From the NCBI GenBank assembly GCA_964412105.1, contig CAYPNM010000038.1:1-30259 (forward strand): 30,259 nt of DNA. Direction: 5' to 3'. The first letter of the stretch is position 1. The number at the start of each line of letters is the position of its first letter. The notes below the pieces were generated by a model. The model saw nothing but the letters and a program-made list of their open reading frames with translations. It was not told the DNA's origin and did no database searches. Positions 1-6,656 of this stretch are shown here, piece by piece. This DNA is from JAKAGZ01 sp964412105 (lineage in GTDB: Bacteria; Bacteroidota; Ignavibacteria; Ignavibacteriales; Ignavibacteriaceae). A program made the translations under genes and the position numbers.

Positions 1-594
1 GCAGTTGGTTACCAGCCGAACCTTGCAACTGAAATGGGTGCTTTGCAGGAGAGAATTACCTCGACAGATAAAGGCTCTATTACTTCTGTACAGGCAATTT
101 ATGTTCCTGCTGATGACTTAACGGATCCTGCTCCTGCTGCTGTCTTCGCTCACCTTGATGCAACTACAGTATTAAGTCGTAGAATTTCAGAACTCGGTAT
201 TTATCCCGCGGTTGATCCTCTCGACTCCACATCAAGAATTATGGATCCTGGAATTTTGGGTCAGGATCATTACGATGTTTCAAAAAATTGTAAAGAAATA
301 CTTCAACATTATAAAGACCTTCAGGATATTATTAATATACTTGGAATGGATGAACTATCGGATGAAGATAAAACTGTTGTAAGACGTGCAAGAAGGATTG
401 AAAGATTTTTTAGCCAGCCTTTCCACGTTGCTGAGCAGTTTACCGGGTTCCCCGGCAAATATGTTAAGATCGAAGATACGATTCGTGGTTTTAAGGCTAT
501 TATTAATGGTGAATATGATGAATTACCTGAAGCAGCTTTTATGTATGTAGGTACAATTGAAGAAGCTGTTGATAAAGCTAAGAAAATGACATAA
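1..594 (+). CDS. atpD: ATP synthase F1 beta subunit, 3' part
   Basis: Catalytic beta subunit of the F1 head, which makes ATP from ADP and Pi on the cytoplasmic side. Only the last 197 codons are present: the frame is open from base 1 (AVGYQPNLATEMG), so the first ATG at 34 is internal and not the start. The visible part covers the end of the nucleotide-binding domain (ERITSTDKGSITSVQ, YVPADDLTDPAPA, HLDATTVLSR) and the C-terminal helical domain (RARRIERFFSQPFHVAEQFT). Sequence is typical throughout with no frameshift. atpC follows after 4 bases, and the pair ends at a terminator. An atpD-atpC pair apart from the other ATP synthase genes is common in Bacteroidota/Chlorobi, though the upstream side is not visible here. 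Confidence 0.97.
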   Translation, partial: AVGYQPNLATEMGALQERITSTDKGSITSVQAIYVPADDLTDPAPAAVFAHLDATTVLSRRISELGIYPAVDPLDSTSRIMDPGILGQDHYDVSKNCKEILQHYKDLQDIINILGMDELSDEDKTVVRRARRIERFFSQPFHVAEQFTGFPGKYVKIEDTIRGFKAIINGEYDELPEAAFMYVGTIEEAVDKAKKMT

Positions 595-598
595 TTAT

Positions 599-1033
599 AT
601 GGCTGAATTAAACTTAAATATAGTTACTCCTTCCAGAATTGTTTTTACGGGAGATGTTAGGGCAGTCACTGTTCCGGGAACTGACGGTAGTTTCCAGGTT
701 TTGAAAAACCACGCTCCGATAATAAGCACTCTTGAAGTCGGACTTGTAAAAATTGAGATGCTTGATGGATCAACTGAATTTTATTCAACCAGCGGCGGAA
801 CAGTTGAGGTCCTTAATAATAAAATTAGCCTGTTAGTCGATTCAATTGAAAAAAGTGATGAAATTGATCCGGACAGAGCAAGGGCAGCCTTGAACAGAGC
901 AAAGCAGCGCCTTGAGGAAAAAGATAATGATAAGACTATAGATGTTGCCAGGGCTGAAGCTGCTGCTGCCAGAGCCCAGAACAGGCTTAATATCTATGAA
1001 AAATATTTGCGGGGCGTTTCAGCCACAAAATAA
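599..1033 (+). CDS. atpC: ATP synthase F1 epsilon subunit
   Basis: Central-stalk subunit that couples gamma rotation to F0 and can inhibit ATP hydrolysis. 144 residues, the usual length. The N-terminal beta-sandwich (residues about 1-85) carries the family pattern IVTPSRIVFTGDVRAVTVPG followed by GSFQVLKNHAPIIS. The C-terminal helical hairpin (about 90-138) is rich in Ala, Arg, Lys and Glu (DRARAALNRAKQRLEEK). ATG lies 4 bases after the atpD stop, so the genes are co-transcribed and probably translationally coupled. A hairpin terminator lies 27 bases after the stop. Confidence 0.96.
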   Translation: MAELNLNIVTPSRIVFTGDVRAVTVPGTDGSFQVLKNHAPIISTLEVGLVKIEMLDGSTEFYSTSGGTVEVLNNKISLLVDSIEKSDEIDPDRARAALNRAKQRLEEKDNDKTIDVARAEAAAARAQNRLNIYEKYLRGVSATK

Positions 1034-1059
1034 ATAAGCTTTATTTTTAGTATTAAATT

Positions 1060-1091
1060 GGGATGAGTTTTACAATATTCATCCCTTTTTT
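1060..1091 (+). terminator. Rho-independent terminator of atpDC
   Basis: Perfect 7-bp inverted repeat GGGATGA (1060-1066) / TCATCCC (1079-1085) with a 12-base loop, followed directly by six T (1086-1091). It closes the atpDC transcript and separates it from the signalling genes that start at 1219. Confidence 0.88.
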
Positions 1092-1218
1092 GTTTTAAAA
1101 TCATGATTACTCTCTCATATGCCTGAAAATAAATATGGACATAAACAGATAAAATATTATATTATCAAAGCAATTCAATAAAAATTCATTATATTTACGA
1201 AAAACAGTAGGTGGGTAA

Positions 1219-1635
1219 ATGAGCCAAAACATTAAACTCAAAATGCAATTGCCCAAAGTTAGTGATATTGAGCTTGTTGCTCTTGAGGGATTGCAGTTAA
1301 TGGGCGGCCATTTAGGCATTTCCGAAGAAAAAATAGGGGAAGCTAAAATACTGGTAACTGAATCCATCATAAACGGATTGGAACATTCAGGCGATAAAAC
1401 GCCGTATGTAAACGTTGAATTTGAGATGACGAAAGAAAAGCTGATTATTTATGTAACAGATTTTGGGAAAGGATTCGTACCTGAAAAAGTGGAAGAACCG
1501 GATATCAAAAAGAAGGTAGCTGGCGAGAGCAAAAGGGGATGGGGGCTTAAACTGATGAAATCTATGTCAGATGATTTTATTATTGAAACCGGTCCAAATG
1601 GTACAAAAATTACAATTATTAAAAATTTAGTATAA
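1219..1635 (+). CDS. RsbW-like anti-sigma factor / serine kinase
   Basis: 138 residues, a single histidine-kinase-like ATPase domain of the RsbW/SpoIIAB type. Family members bind a sigma factor or other target and phosphorylate an STAS antagonist on Ser/Thr. The N-box is visible as E48-x3-N52 (TESIINGLEHS), the G1 box as D81-F-G-K-G85, and the G2 box as RGWGLKLM at 106-113. A ribosome-binding site GGTGGG precedes ATG. It heads a three-gene + strand cluster with an STAS antagonist and a SpoIIE phosphatase, a complete partner-switching set. No sigma factor gene is visible nearby, so the target is unknown and need not be a sigma factor. Confidence 0.88.
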   Translation: MSQNIKLKMQLPKVSDIELVALEGLQLMGGHLGISEEKIGEAKILVTESIINGLEHSGDKTPYVNVEFEMTKEKLIIYVTDFGKGFVPEKVEEPDIKKKVAGESKRGWGLKLMKSMSDDFIIETGPNGTKITIIKNLV

Positions 1636-1645
1636 GAGGGCAAAT

Positions 1646-1990
1646 ATGGTAACAGATTTCAAATTAGAATCTGAAAAAAAAGGTAACTGTATGGTAATGT
1701 CTACTTATGGTTATATCAATAATGTTGGTGGACAGAAAATAGTTGAGGAATTTAATAAGTTTAGAGATGATGGTACCAATAATTATATCCTCAATTTAAA
1801 AGAATCAAAAATTGTCAATTCGATAGGCGTTTCCTTTTTAATTGAGATGCTTGAAAAATTAAGTGAAACCAATGGTAAGTTGATCTTCACAAATCTTGAT
1901 CCGACAATTGATAAGACGTTTACGATTATGGGCCTTTTCCAGTTTGCTAGCAAGGCAACTACAGTTGATGAGGCCTTAAAATTACTTTGA
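1646..1990 (+). CDS. STAS-domain anti-sigma factor antagonist
   Basis: 114 residues, a stand-alone STAS domain like SpoIIAA/RsbV. The loop that carries the phosphorylated serine reads IVNSIGVSFLIEML; S59 aligns with the phospho-Ser of SpoIIAA (DSSG), with Asn instead of the usual Asp before it. The unphosphorylated form of such proteins sequesters the RsbW-type kinase and frees its target. The C-terminal part (KLIFTNLDPTIDKTF, then TIMGLF) matches the usual end of the fold. It starts 10 bases after the kinase gene with a GAGGG ribosome-binding site. Confidence 0.9.
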   Translation: MVTDFKLESEKKGNCMVMSTYGYINNVGGQKIVEEFNKFRDDGTNNYILNLKESKIVNSIGVSFLIEMLEKLSETNGKLIFTNLDPTIDKTFTIMGLFQFASKATTVDEALKLL

Positions 1991-2042
1991 TTCTGCAGTA
2001 ACCTAAGGCGGTCAATCCCCTATAATTAATTAAGGATTTTAA

Positions 2043-3653
2043 ATGGCTAGTGCTTTTACCGAAGATCTGATTTCAAAAATGGCTCTTCAGGTTGAATCAT
2101 TTCAGGATGGATTCAAAATACTATCCAAATCGGCTGATGTAAAAGAGTTAGGAGTGAATTTCAGCCACATTCTAAGGGGTTCACTTCTAATAACAGATAT
2201 AAATCTGTTTTACAAAGAAAGCAAAAGCCAGCAATGGGAAAATATTTTTTCTAAAAATGATCGCTATCTATTTTTTGTAGATGACCTCAAAATTTCCGAA
2301 ACCTACTCAATCTCTTTCCCTGAAAATAAAGATTATAAAGTAATATGCACAATCCCGCTTGTTGATGATTCTTATTTTGGAATTATTCTTGGGAATAAAT
2401 TGGATAAAACGGAATATTCGGAGATTGAAAAAATATTTCTGCAAATATACATACAGCTTTTGGATAATGGTTATCAGGCTTACTTAAATTTTAAAAATGA
2501 AAAGAAATTACTTTTCCAGCTAAGACATCGGGTTGTTCAGCTAAATCACTTAATAAGTACAGGTATTGATATTGCAAATTTGGATAAGCTTGGTATGCAG
2601 TTGGAAATTGCTCTTGAAAGAGCGGTATCTTTAACAAATGCACAAAAAGGTCTTGTCAGAACTTTAAACAATGGCAAAACAGTCTCTACCGTTGTTCTTC
2701 CGGAGGTCTCGAGCCCTGAAGAAATACTAAATGCCGAGTTTAAAATAGAAACGGAAGTCGAATTTAATGACAGGAAATATTTATTCTGTCTGGCCAATAA
2801 GGAAACCCGTAATGGTATTGAAAAATTTGACGAGACTGATGATATCCTTCTATCGGCAATTGCAATGCAGGTGGTAGGTGCCCTCGAAAATGAGCATTTA
2901 CACAATGAATCCTTAATTAAAGAGAAAATAAAAAAAGAGTTAAGCGTAGCTTCAACTATCCAGCAAAAGATTATTCCTGCTGCTATGCCTAAAATTGAAG
3001 GATATGATGTTGCGGGAAAAAATATCCCATCAGCAGAAGTTGGTGGTGATTATTATGATTGCATAAAGTTATCGGATGGCAGGGTTGCATTTATTATGGC
3101 CGATGTCTCAGGCAAAGGAGTTCCTGCTGCTCTTTTGGTTAGCACGTTGAATGCATCAATGTATTCTTATCTTGATATGAAAGTTCCTCTTTCAGAACTG
3201 GCTTTTAAAATAAATTCCATAATTTATAATGCTTCTCCGCCTGATAAATTTATAACCTGTTTCCTTGCAATTTTAACGCCTGAAACTGGTGAGCTTAATG
3301 TAGTTAATGCAGGCCATAACCCTTCATTATTGTTAAGAAAGGACAAAACTATGAAAAAAATTGAGGCAGGAGGTACTGGTTTTGGGATGCTTGATCTTGG
3401 TTTACCATTTGAGGAAGAAAAGCTCGTAATTAATCCTGGTGAAAGACTTTTGCTTTATACTGATGGCATTCCGGAAGCAATGAGCGAGAATGAGGAAGAA
3501 TACTCAGAAGCTGCAATGGAAAAATATTTTTGCGAACAAACTCCTGATAACGCGATAGATTTTATTAATGGTCTGGTAGCAGATGTAAAAAAACACACAG
3601 CAGATACACCACAAAGCGATGACATAACTGCTCTTTATTTGATCAGGCATTGA
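2043..3653 (+). CDS. SpoIIE/PP2C-family serine phosphatase (RsbU-like)
   Basis: 536 residues, soluble (no membrane segment or signal seen). Residues about 1-300 form a sensory region; the part around 165-290 looks GAF-like (ISTGIDIANLDKLGMQ, then a predicted alpha/beta core), but this is a weak call. A short linker (EKIKKELSVASTIQQKIIP) leads into a SpoIIE-type PP2C domain (about 300-536). Its metal-binding motifs are intact: AEVGGDYYD, MADVSGKGVPAALL, NAGHNPSLLL, LLLYTDGIPEAM and the terminal QSDDITALYL. Its expected job is dephosphorylating the STAS protein encoded just upstream. AAGGA lies before ATG. The 52-base spacer after the STAS gene may allow partly separate expression. Confidence 0.9.
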   Translation: MASAFTEDLISKMALQVESFQDGFKILSKSADVKELGVNFSHILRGSLLITDINLFYKESKSQQWENIFSKNDRYLFFVDDLKISETYSISFPENKDYKVICTIPLVDDSYFGIILGNKLDKTEYSEIEKIFLQIYIQLLDNGYQAYLNFKNEKKLLFQLRHRVVQLNHLISTGIDIANLDKLGMQLEIALERAVSLTNAQKGLVRTLNNGKTVSTVVLPEVSSPEEILNAEFKIETEVEFNDRKYLFCLANKETRNGIEKFDETDDILLSAIAMQVVGALENEHLHNESLIKEKIKKELSVASTIQQKIIPAAMPKIEGYDVAGKNIPSAEVGGDYYDCIKLSDGRVAFIMADVSGKGVPAALLVSTLNASMYSYLDMKVPLSELAFKINSIIYNASPPDKFITCFLAILTPETGELNVVNAGHNPSLLLRKDKTMKKIEAGGTGFGMLDLGLPFEEEKLVINPGERLLLYTDGIPEAMSENEEEYSEAAMEKYFCEQTPDNAIDFINGLVADVKKHTADTPQSDDITALYLIRH

Positions 3654-3669
3654 GATTTTAATTAAGTAA

Positions 3670-3741
3670 TTAGCAGATATATTGATAGGCGGTCATGAAT
3701 CTGCTGATGATGTTGCCCTTGTAGAAATTAAGATGAAATAG
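3670..3741 (+). pseudogene. Fossil C-terminus of a second SpoIIE/PP2C phosphatase
   Basis: Between the intact phosphatase and the terminator, the + strand reads LADILIGGHESADDVALV then EIKMK and a TAG stop. This matches the end of a SpoIIE-type PP2C domain: compare QSDDITALYLIRH at the end of the preceding gene and QEDDVTFVAVKIK at the end of the gene ending at 9686. The aligned Asp-Asp pair is a metal-binding feature of the fold. A stop lies immediately upstream in frame (3667-3669) and there is no start codon, so it is not a gene. The likely origin is a deleted tandem copy. Only about 23 codons match, so chance is not fully excluded. Confidence 0.55.
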
Positions 3742-3753
3742 ATTTCTTTAAAC

Positions 3754-3780
3754 AAAAAAAGGCGTTATTAAAACGCCTTT
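3754..3780 (-). terminator. Intrinsic terminator downstream of the RRM gene
   Basis: Perfect 9-bp inverted repeat AAAGGCGTT (3758-3766) / AACGCCTTT (3772-3780) with a 5-base loop. On the minus strand it is followed by seven T (complement of 3754-3760), so it best serves the RRM gene ending at 3802. It may also stop + transcripts of the phosphatase operon. Confidence 0.88.
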
Positions 3781-3801
3781 GAAATAGAAAAACTTTGTTT
3801 T

Positions 3802-4053
3802 TTATCTGCGTGGTTTTGCTTCATTAACAACAATATTTCTTCCATCCAATTCCGAATTATTCAATGCTTTGATAGCACTGTCTGCATCGGATGAATTTTC
3901 CATTTCCACAAATCCGAAGCCTCTGGATCTTCCGGTTTCGCGATCTGTAATTACTTTAGCAGAGACAACTGATCCATGTACTTCGAAAAGTTCCTGCAAT
4001 CTGCCATCTTTCACTGACCAGGGTAATGAACCCACAAATAACTTGGTACTCAC
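3802..4053 (-). CDS. RRM-domain RNA-binding protein
   Basis: 83 residues, a single RNA recognition motif. RNP2 is KLFVGSL (4-10) and RNP1 is RGFGFVEM (44-51), both with aromatic residues suited to stacking on RNA bases. The C-terminus is short and basic (NEAKPRR). Small RRM proteins of this type occur in Bacteroidota and cyanobacteria, where some respond to cold; binding to single-stranded RNA is expected but the targets are unknown. The start codon is GTG, with AGAGG 8 bases upstream. A terminator-like hairpin lies in the leader (4081-4104). It stands alone: the next gene upstream starts at 5465, beyond the repeat and gap region. Confidence 0.93.
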   Translation of the reverse strand: MSTKLFVGSLPWSVKDGRLQELFEVHGSVVSAKVITDRETGRSRGFGFVEMENSSDADSAIKALNNSELDGRNIVVNEAKPRR

Positions 4054-4080
4054 TAATAGAACCTCTAAAAAAATTAAATT

Positions 4081-4104
4081 AAAAAAACTCGCTTAATGCC
4101 GAGT
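4081..4104 (-). promoter_or_regulatory. Terminator-like hairpin in the RRM gene leader
   Basis: On the minus strand, ACTCGGC and GCGAGT pair around an ATTAA loop (one bulged G) and are followed by seven T, 28 bases before the GTG start of the RRM gene. It has the form of an intrinsic terminator but sits upstream of a coding region. It could be an attenuator or autoregulatory site if transcription starts further upstream, or the end of an unseen upstream transcript. Its function is not shown by the sequence. Confidence 0.5.
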
Positions 4105-4301
4105 CCATAAACTTACATATAAATTCTATTATAACCTAATTTTTTAAATGCATCTGAATTTCAAATGTATCATCCTGGCACAGCTTTCTTTAAACTTCTT
4201 CCAGTATTCTTTTAAAGTACTGGATAAATCTTGGAAATAATACATGACTTCTTCGCCGGCCAACAAGAGGGCTAAAAGACCTTTCTAGTGCATCTTTATA
4301 T

Positions 4302-4410
4302 GCTGTTTTTGTGCTGTTCTATTCTGCAATTAAGCAGCTATTGGCCTGCTATTGTGCTACTATTGCGCTGCTATTGGGCTGCTTTTGGGCTGCTTTTGGG
4401 CTACTATTGC
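4302..4410. repeat. Degenerate 11-bp tandem repeat (consensus GCTGCTATTGG)
   Basis: Seven clear 11-bp units run from 4334 to 4410: GCAGCTATTGG, CCTGCTATTGT, GCTACTATTGC, GCTGCTATTGG, GCTGCTTTTGG twice, GCTACTATTGC. Three more diverged units precede them from 4302. The unit length is not a multiple of three, and reading frames through it are not protein-like, so it is non-coding. It lies between the RRM gene and the Lon-domain gene and runs to within 40 bases of the scaffold gap. Confidence 0.85.
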
Positions 4411-4450
4411 ACCTTAAATAACTGCCAATTATTGCAACTTTTCCTTATAA
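4396..4450. repeat. 55-bp direct repeat, left of the gap
   Basis: These 55 bases, ending exactly at the first N, are identical to 4551-4605, which start exactly after the last N. An exact overlap abutting both gap edges is the mark of two contigs that share an end sequence, not of a biological duplication. See the matching right-hand entry. Confidence 0.95.
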
Positions 4451-4550
4451 NNNNNNNNNNNNNNNNNNNNNNNNNNNNNNNNNNNNNNNNNNNNNNNNNN
4501 NNNNNNNNNNNNNNNNNNNNNNNNNNNNNNNNNNNNNNNNNNNNNNNNNN
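4451..4550. other. Scaffold gap, 100 N
   Basis: Exactly 100 N, a conventional placeholder, so the real size is unknown. Because the flanks overlap by 55 bases the true gap may be absent, or may hide extra copies of the 11-bp repeat. Confidence 0.98.
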
Positions 4551-4605
4551 TTGGGCTACTATTGCACCTTAAATAACTGCCAATTATTGCAACTTTTCCT
4601 TATAA
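4551..4605. repeat. 55-bp direct repeat, right of the gap
   Basis: Second copy of 4396-4450, identical over all 55 bases. It contains the last 11-bp repeat unit and the unique sequence after it. Confidence 0.95.
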
Positions 4606-4832
4606 GTGCAAAATTAGTTAAGTCAGTTGTTCAGTTTTTCAAATTCTGCACATAAAAAATATACGGTAATTGAGCATATTCCTTTTCTATTAAAAGATAG
4701 TTCTATAGTCAATATTCATGCTTGGCTTTTAGAATAATATATAATTATTTTTTGAAACCGATTACACGCAAAAAATTAAGGGTTGATGATTATATTAATA
4801 AGGAAAGGAAAGCTTTTTCATAGGGGAACTGT
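4606..4832. other. Gene-free AT-rich stretch
   Basis: With the repeats, the gap and 4105-4301 this makes about 780 bases without a supported gene between the RRM and Lon-domain genes. No convincing open frame, hairpin terminator or promoter was recognised here. The other gene-free part (4105-4301) holds only a small inverted repeat, CCAGTA (4201-4206) / TACTGG (4218-4223). Confidence 0.6.
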
Positions 4833-5465
4833 TCAATTATTTATATAACCGTCCCCTAGTATGATTTCTTTCAGGGCCATACCTTTTTCTATCTGTTTTT
4901 CTAGATTTTCGAGGTGATCAGCTATAAAATTGATTCTTTTATTTTCATCCCTGATTGCCAGCAGTTTTTGTTGTTGCTCAAGTGTGAGACCCGATTTTTC
5001 AGCTATTTTATATGATTTATTTTTGGAGTTGGAGTAGTTTTTCCAGAAGGAATCTTCAAGCTTAAAATTTACGCTTTTAATAATAGATTCAAATTTCTCC
5101 TTTAATTCATCGATAGAATCCTGGTTGACTGTTATATCTCCAAGATCAGTAAAATTATCAACTAACGCCTCAAAATATCCATCGGGATGCTGATGGTATT
5201 CAATCAGCACAAATCTGTTGATTCCTTGCACTATAATATCTGATTCACCGTTTTCATACTCTGTAAGTATTTTGGAGATTTTCACATAACAGCCGATTTT
5301 GGAAAGTACTTTATCAATCTGTGCAACAATGCCAAAACCTTCTCCATTTGACCTGCATCTGCGGAACATTCTTTTATATCTTTCTTCAAAAATATGCAGA
5401 GGATATTTGGATTCAGGAAAAACAACAAGCGAAAGAGGGAATATGGGAATTGTTTGTGGATTCAT
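4833..5465 (-). CDS. Stand-alone Lon N-terminal (LON substrate-binding) domain protein
   Basis: 210 residues. The N-terminal half has the Lon N-domain/PUA-like pattern: TIPIFPLSLVVFPESKYPLH, then IFEERYKRMFRRC, GFGIVAQ, VGCYVKI-like strand residues and DIIVQGINRFVLIEY. The C-terminal half is helical (LEQQQKLLAIRDENKRINFI, then DHLENLEKQIEKG). There is no AAA+ ATPase or Ser-Lys protease domain, so this is not Lon itself. Family members of this kind are widespread, and a role in substrate or peptide binding is assumed rather than known. A terminator-like structure separates it from sod upstream, so it may have its own promoter. Confidence 0.88.
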   Translation of the reverse strand: MNPQTIPIFPLSLVVFPESKYPLHIFEERYKRMFRRCRSNGEGFGIVAQIDKVLSKIGCYVKISKILTEYENGESDIIVQGINRFVLIEYHQHPDGYFEALVDNFTDLGDITVNQDSIDELKEKFESIIKSVNFKLEDSFWKNYSNSKNKSYKIAEKSGLTLEQQQKLLAIRDENKRINFIADHLENLEKQIEKGMALKEIILGDGYINN

Positions 5466-5473
5466 AATTACAA

Positions 5474-5548
5474 ATATAAAAAGGTTGCACCAAATAATCC
5501 TTAATACTTTATTTATTTAAGCTTCAGGAATTTATTTAATGCAACCTT
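5474..5548 (-). terminator. Long-loop hairpin with U-run after sod
   Basis: Perfect 9-bp inverted repeat AAGGTTGCA (5481-5489) / TGCAACCTT (5540-5548) with a 50-base loop. On the minus strand the second arm is followed directly by a T-rich run (CCTTTTTATATTTG). It lies 22 bases after the sod stop. The loop contains a further imperfect pairing (AATCCT / AGGAATT) that could shorten the effective loop. The orientation fits a terminator for sod; the long loop lowers certainty. Confidence 0.5.
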
Positions 5549-5569
5549 GAAAGAGGTTAATATATGAAA

Positions 5570-6178
5570 TTATTTCGCTTTCGAGAAACGCGAAGCAACC
5601 TCATCCCAATTTATTAAATTGTACCAGTTTTCTATGTACTCTGGACGCTTGTTTTGGTACTTAAGATAGTAGGCATGCTCCCACACATCCAGTCCTAATA
5701 TAGGAGTACCTTTTGATTCTGAAACGTCCATTAAAGGATTGTCCTGGTTGGGAGTTGAGCATATTGCCAGTTTTCCATTCTGAACAATTAACCATGCCCA
5801 GCCAGATCCAAACCTGGTCGCTGCAGCATTGCTGAACTGCTTCTTAAAATCATCAAAAGAACCGAAAGCAGAATTCAACGCACTTGAAAGATCACCTGAG
5901 GGTTTTCCACCGCCTCCTTTTTTCATAATTGTCCAGAATAATGAATGATTGAAATGTCCTCCTCCATTATTGCGGACAGCGGCAGAATGTTTTGAAACAC
6001 CTTTTAATAATTCTTCGAGAGATTTTCCTTCAAGATCGGTTCCTTCAACTGCTGCATTTAACTTACTAACATATCCGCCGTGATGTTTTCCGTGATGAAT
6101 TTCCATCGTCATTTTGTCAATATAAGGTTCTAAAGCATCGTACCCGTATGGCAGTGCAGGTAATTCAAATTTAGCCAT
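5570..6178 (-). CDS. sodA: Superoxide dismutase, Mn-type
   Basis: Converts superoxide to oxygen and hydrogen peroxide in the cytoplasm (no signal peptide). 202 residues from the chosen start. Metal ligands by family alignment are H28 (EIHHGKHHGGY), H78 (GGGHFNHSLFW), D164 and H168 (DVWEHAYYL). The Gly-rich GGGHFNH motif and Gln145 in STPNQDNPLM point to the Mn rather than the Fe type. The ATG at 6178 is preferred over the one two codons upstream (6184), because AGGAGG lies 8 bases before 6178 but only 2 before 6184. It follows erpA by about 80 bases, within an Rrf2-led neighbourhood that fits an oxidative-stress response. Confidence 0.95.
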   Translation of the reverse strand: MAKFELPALPYGYDALEPYIDKMTMEIHHGKHHGGYVSKLNAAVEGTDLEGKSLEELLKGVSKHSAAVRNNGGGHFNHSLFWTIMKKGGGGKPSGDLSSALNSAFGSFDDFKKQFSNAAATRFGSGWAWLIVQNGKLAICSTPNQDNPLMDVSESKGTPILGLDVWEHAYYLKYQNKRPEYIENWYNLINWDEVASRFSKAK

Positions 6179-6224
6179 AACCATATCCTCCTGTTATTTA
6201 TTCTTAGTAGTTCGTAATTAAATT

Positions 6225-6245
6225 AATCGTAACAATGTAACGATT
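6225..6245. promoter_or_regulatory. Palindrome upstream of sod, possible operator
   Basis: Inverted repeat AATCGT (6225-6230) / ACGATT (6240-6245) centred about 57 bases upstream of the sod ATG. On the minus strand the inside holds two direct copies of GTTAC spaced by ATT. The symmetry suits a dimeric regulator or a weak hairpin, and there is no T-run for a terminator. The assignment is tentative. Confidence 0.3.
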
Positions 6246-6257
6246 GTGATTGTATAA

Positions 6258-6608
6258 TTATACTCCGAATGACTCACCGCATCCGCACGTCTTTACAGCA
6301 TTCGGGTTATTGAAAACAAAGCCTTTGCCATTAAGTCCATCGGTAAAATCAAGCAGAGTGCCGGTTAAATAAAACAAACTCTTCCCATCGATGAAAAGTT
6401 TTACACCGTTTGAATCTATAGTTGTATCACCCTCTTTTGCGGATGCATCAAATCCAAGAGAGTAGGTGAGACCTGAACAGCCGCCGCCTTTAACACCGAC
6501 TCGTAGTCCGTAGTTTTCAGGAACTTTATTTTCTTCCATTATTTTTTTCACTTCTTTAGCTGCTTTCTCAGTTATCTTTATTTCAGCATCAAGTTGTGTT
6601 TCCGCCAT
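6258..6608 (-). CDS. erpA: A-type Fe-S cluster carrier (ErpA/IscA family)
   Basis: 116 residues. It carries [2Fe-2S]/[4Fe-4S] clusters from a scaffold to target apoproteins in the cytoplasm. The three conserved ligand cysteines are present: C44 in KGGGCSGLTY, and C108 and C110 in KTCGCGESF at the C-terminus. The N-terminal helix (KITEKAAKEVKKIMEENK) is typical of the HesB/IscA fold. IscA, SufA and ErpA cannot be told apart here without a tree; no isc or suf scaffold genes are visible. It lies downstream of an Rrf2-type regulator and an unknown gene and upstream of sod. Its leader carries a pair of overlapping inverted repeats (6657-6695). Confidence 0.9.
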   Translation of the reverse strand: MAETQLDAEIKITEKAAKEVKKIMEENKVPENYGLRVGVKGGGCSGLTYSLGFDASAKEGDTTIDSNGVKLFIDGKSLFYLTGTLLDFTDGLNGKGFVFNNPNAVKTCGCGESFGV

Positions 6609-6656
6609 TTTGATTTCCCTTAATAATAAAATAATTATAAAAATAAAATATAAACT

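Noticed and set aside
4141..4323. Short minus-strand frames (e.g. MYYFQDLSSTLKEYWKKF and an overlapping frame LFPRFIQYFKRILEEV)
   Set aside because: Under 45 codons, competing frames overlap, no convincing start or ribosome-binding site, and no recognised family; could be a decayed gene but the evidence is too thin.
4288..4572. Open frame through the 11-bp repeat and the N gap on the + strand
   Set aside because: More than a third of it is N, the rest is low-complexity repeat translation, and the 11-bp period shifts frame with each unit; the flanks overlap by 55 bases, so the frame across the gap is an artefact.
5471..5478. TATATTTG directly before the Lon-domain ATG as a Bacteroidota -7 element (leaderless mRNA)
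   Set aside because: No TTG element at a suitable distance upstream, and the same bases form the T-rich tail of the sod terminator; chance in AT-rich DNA is likely.
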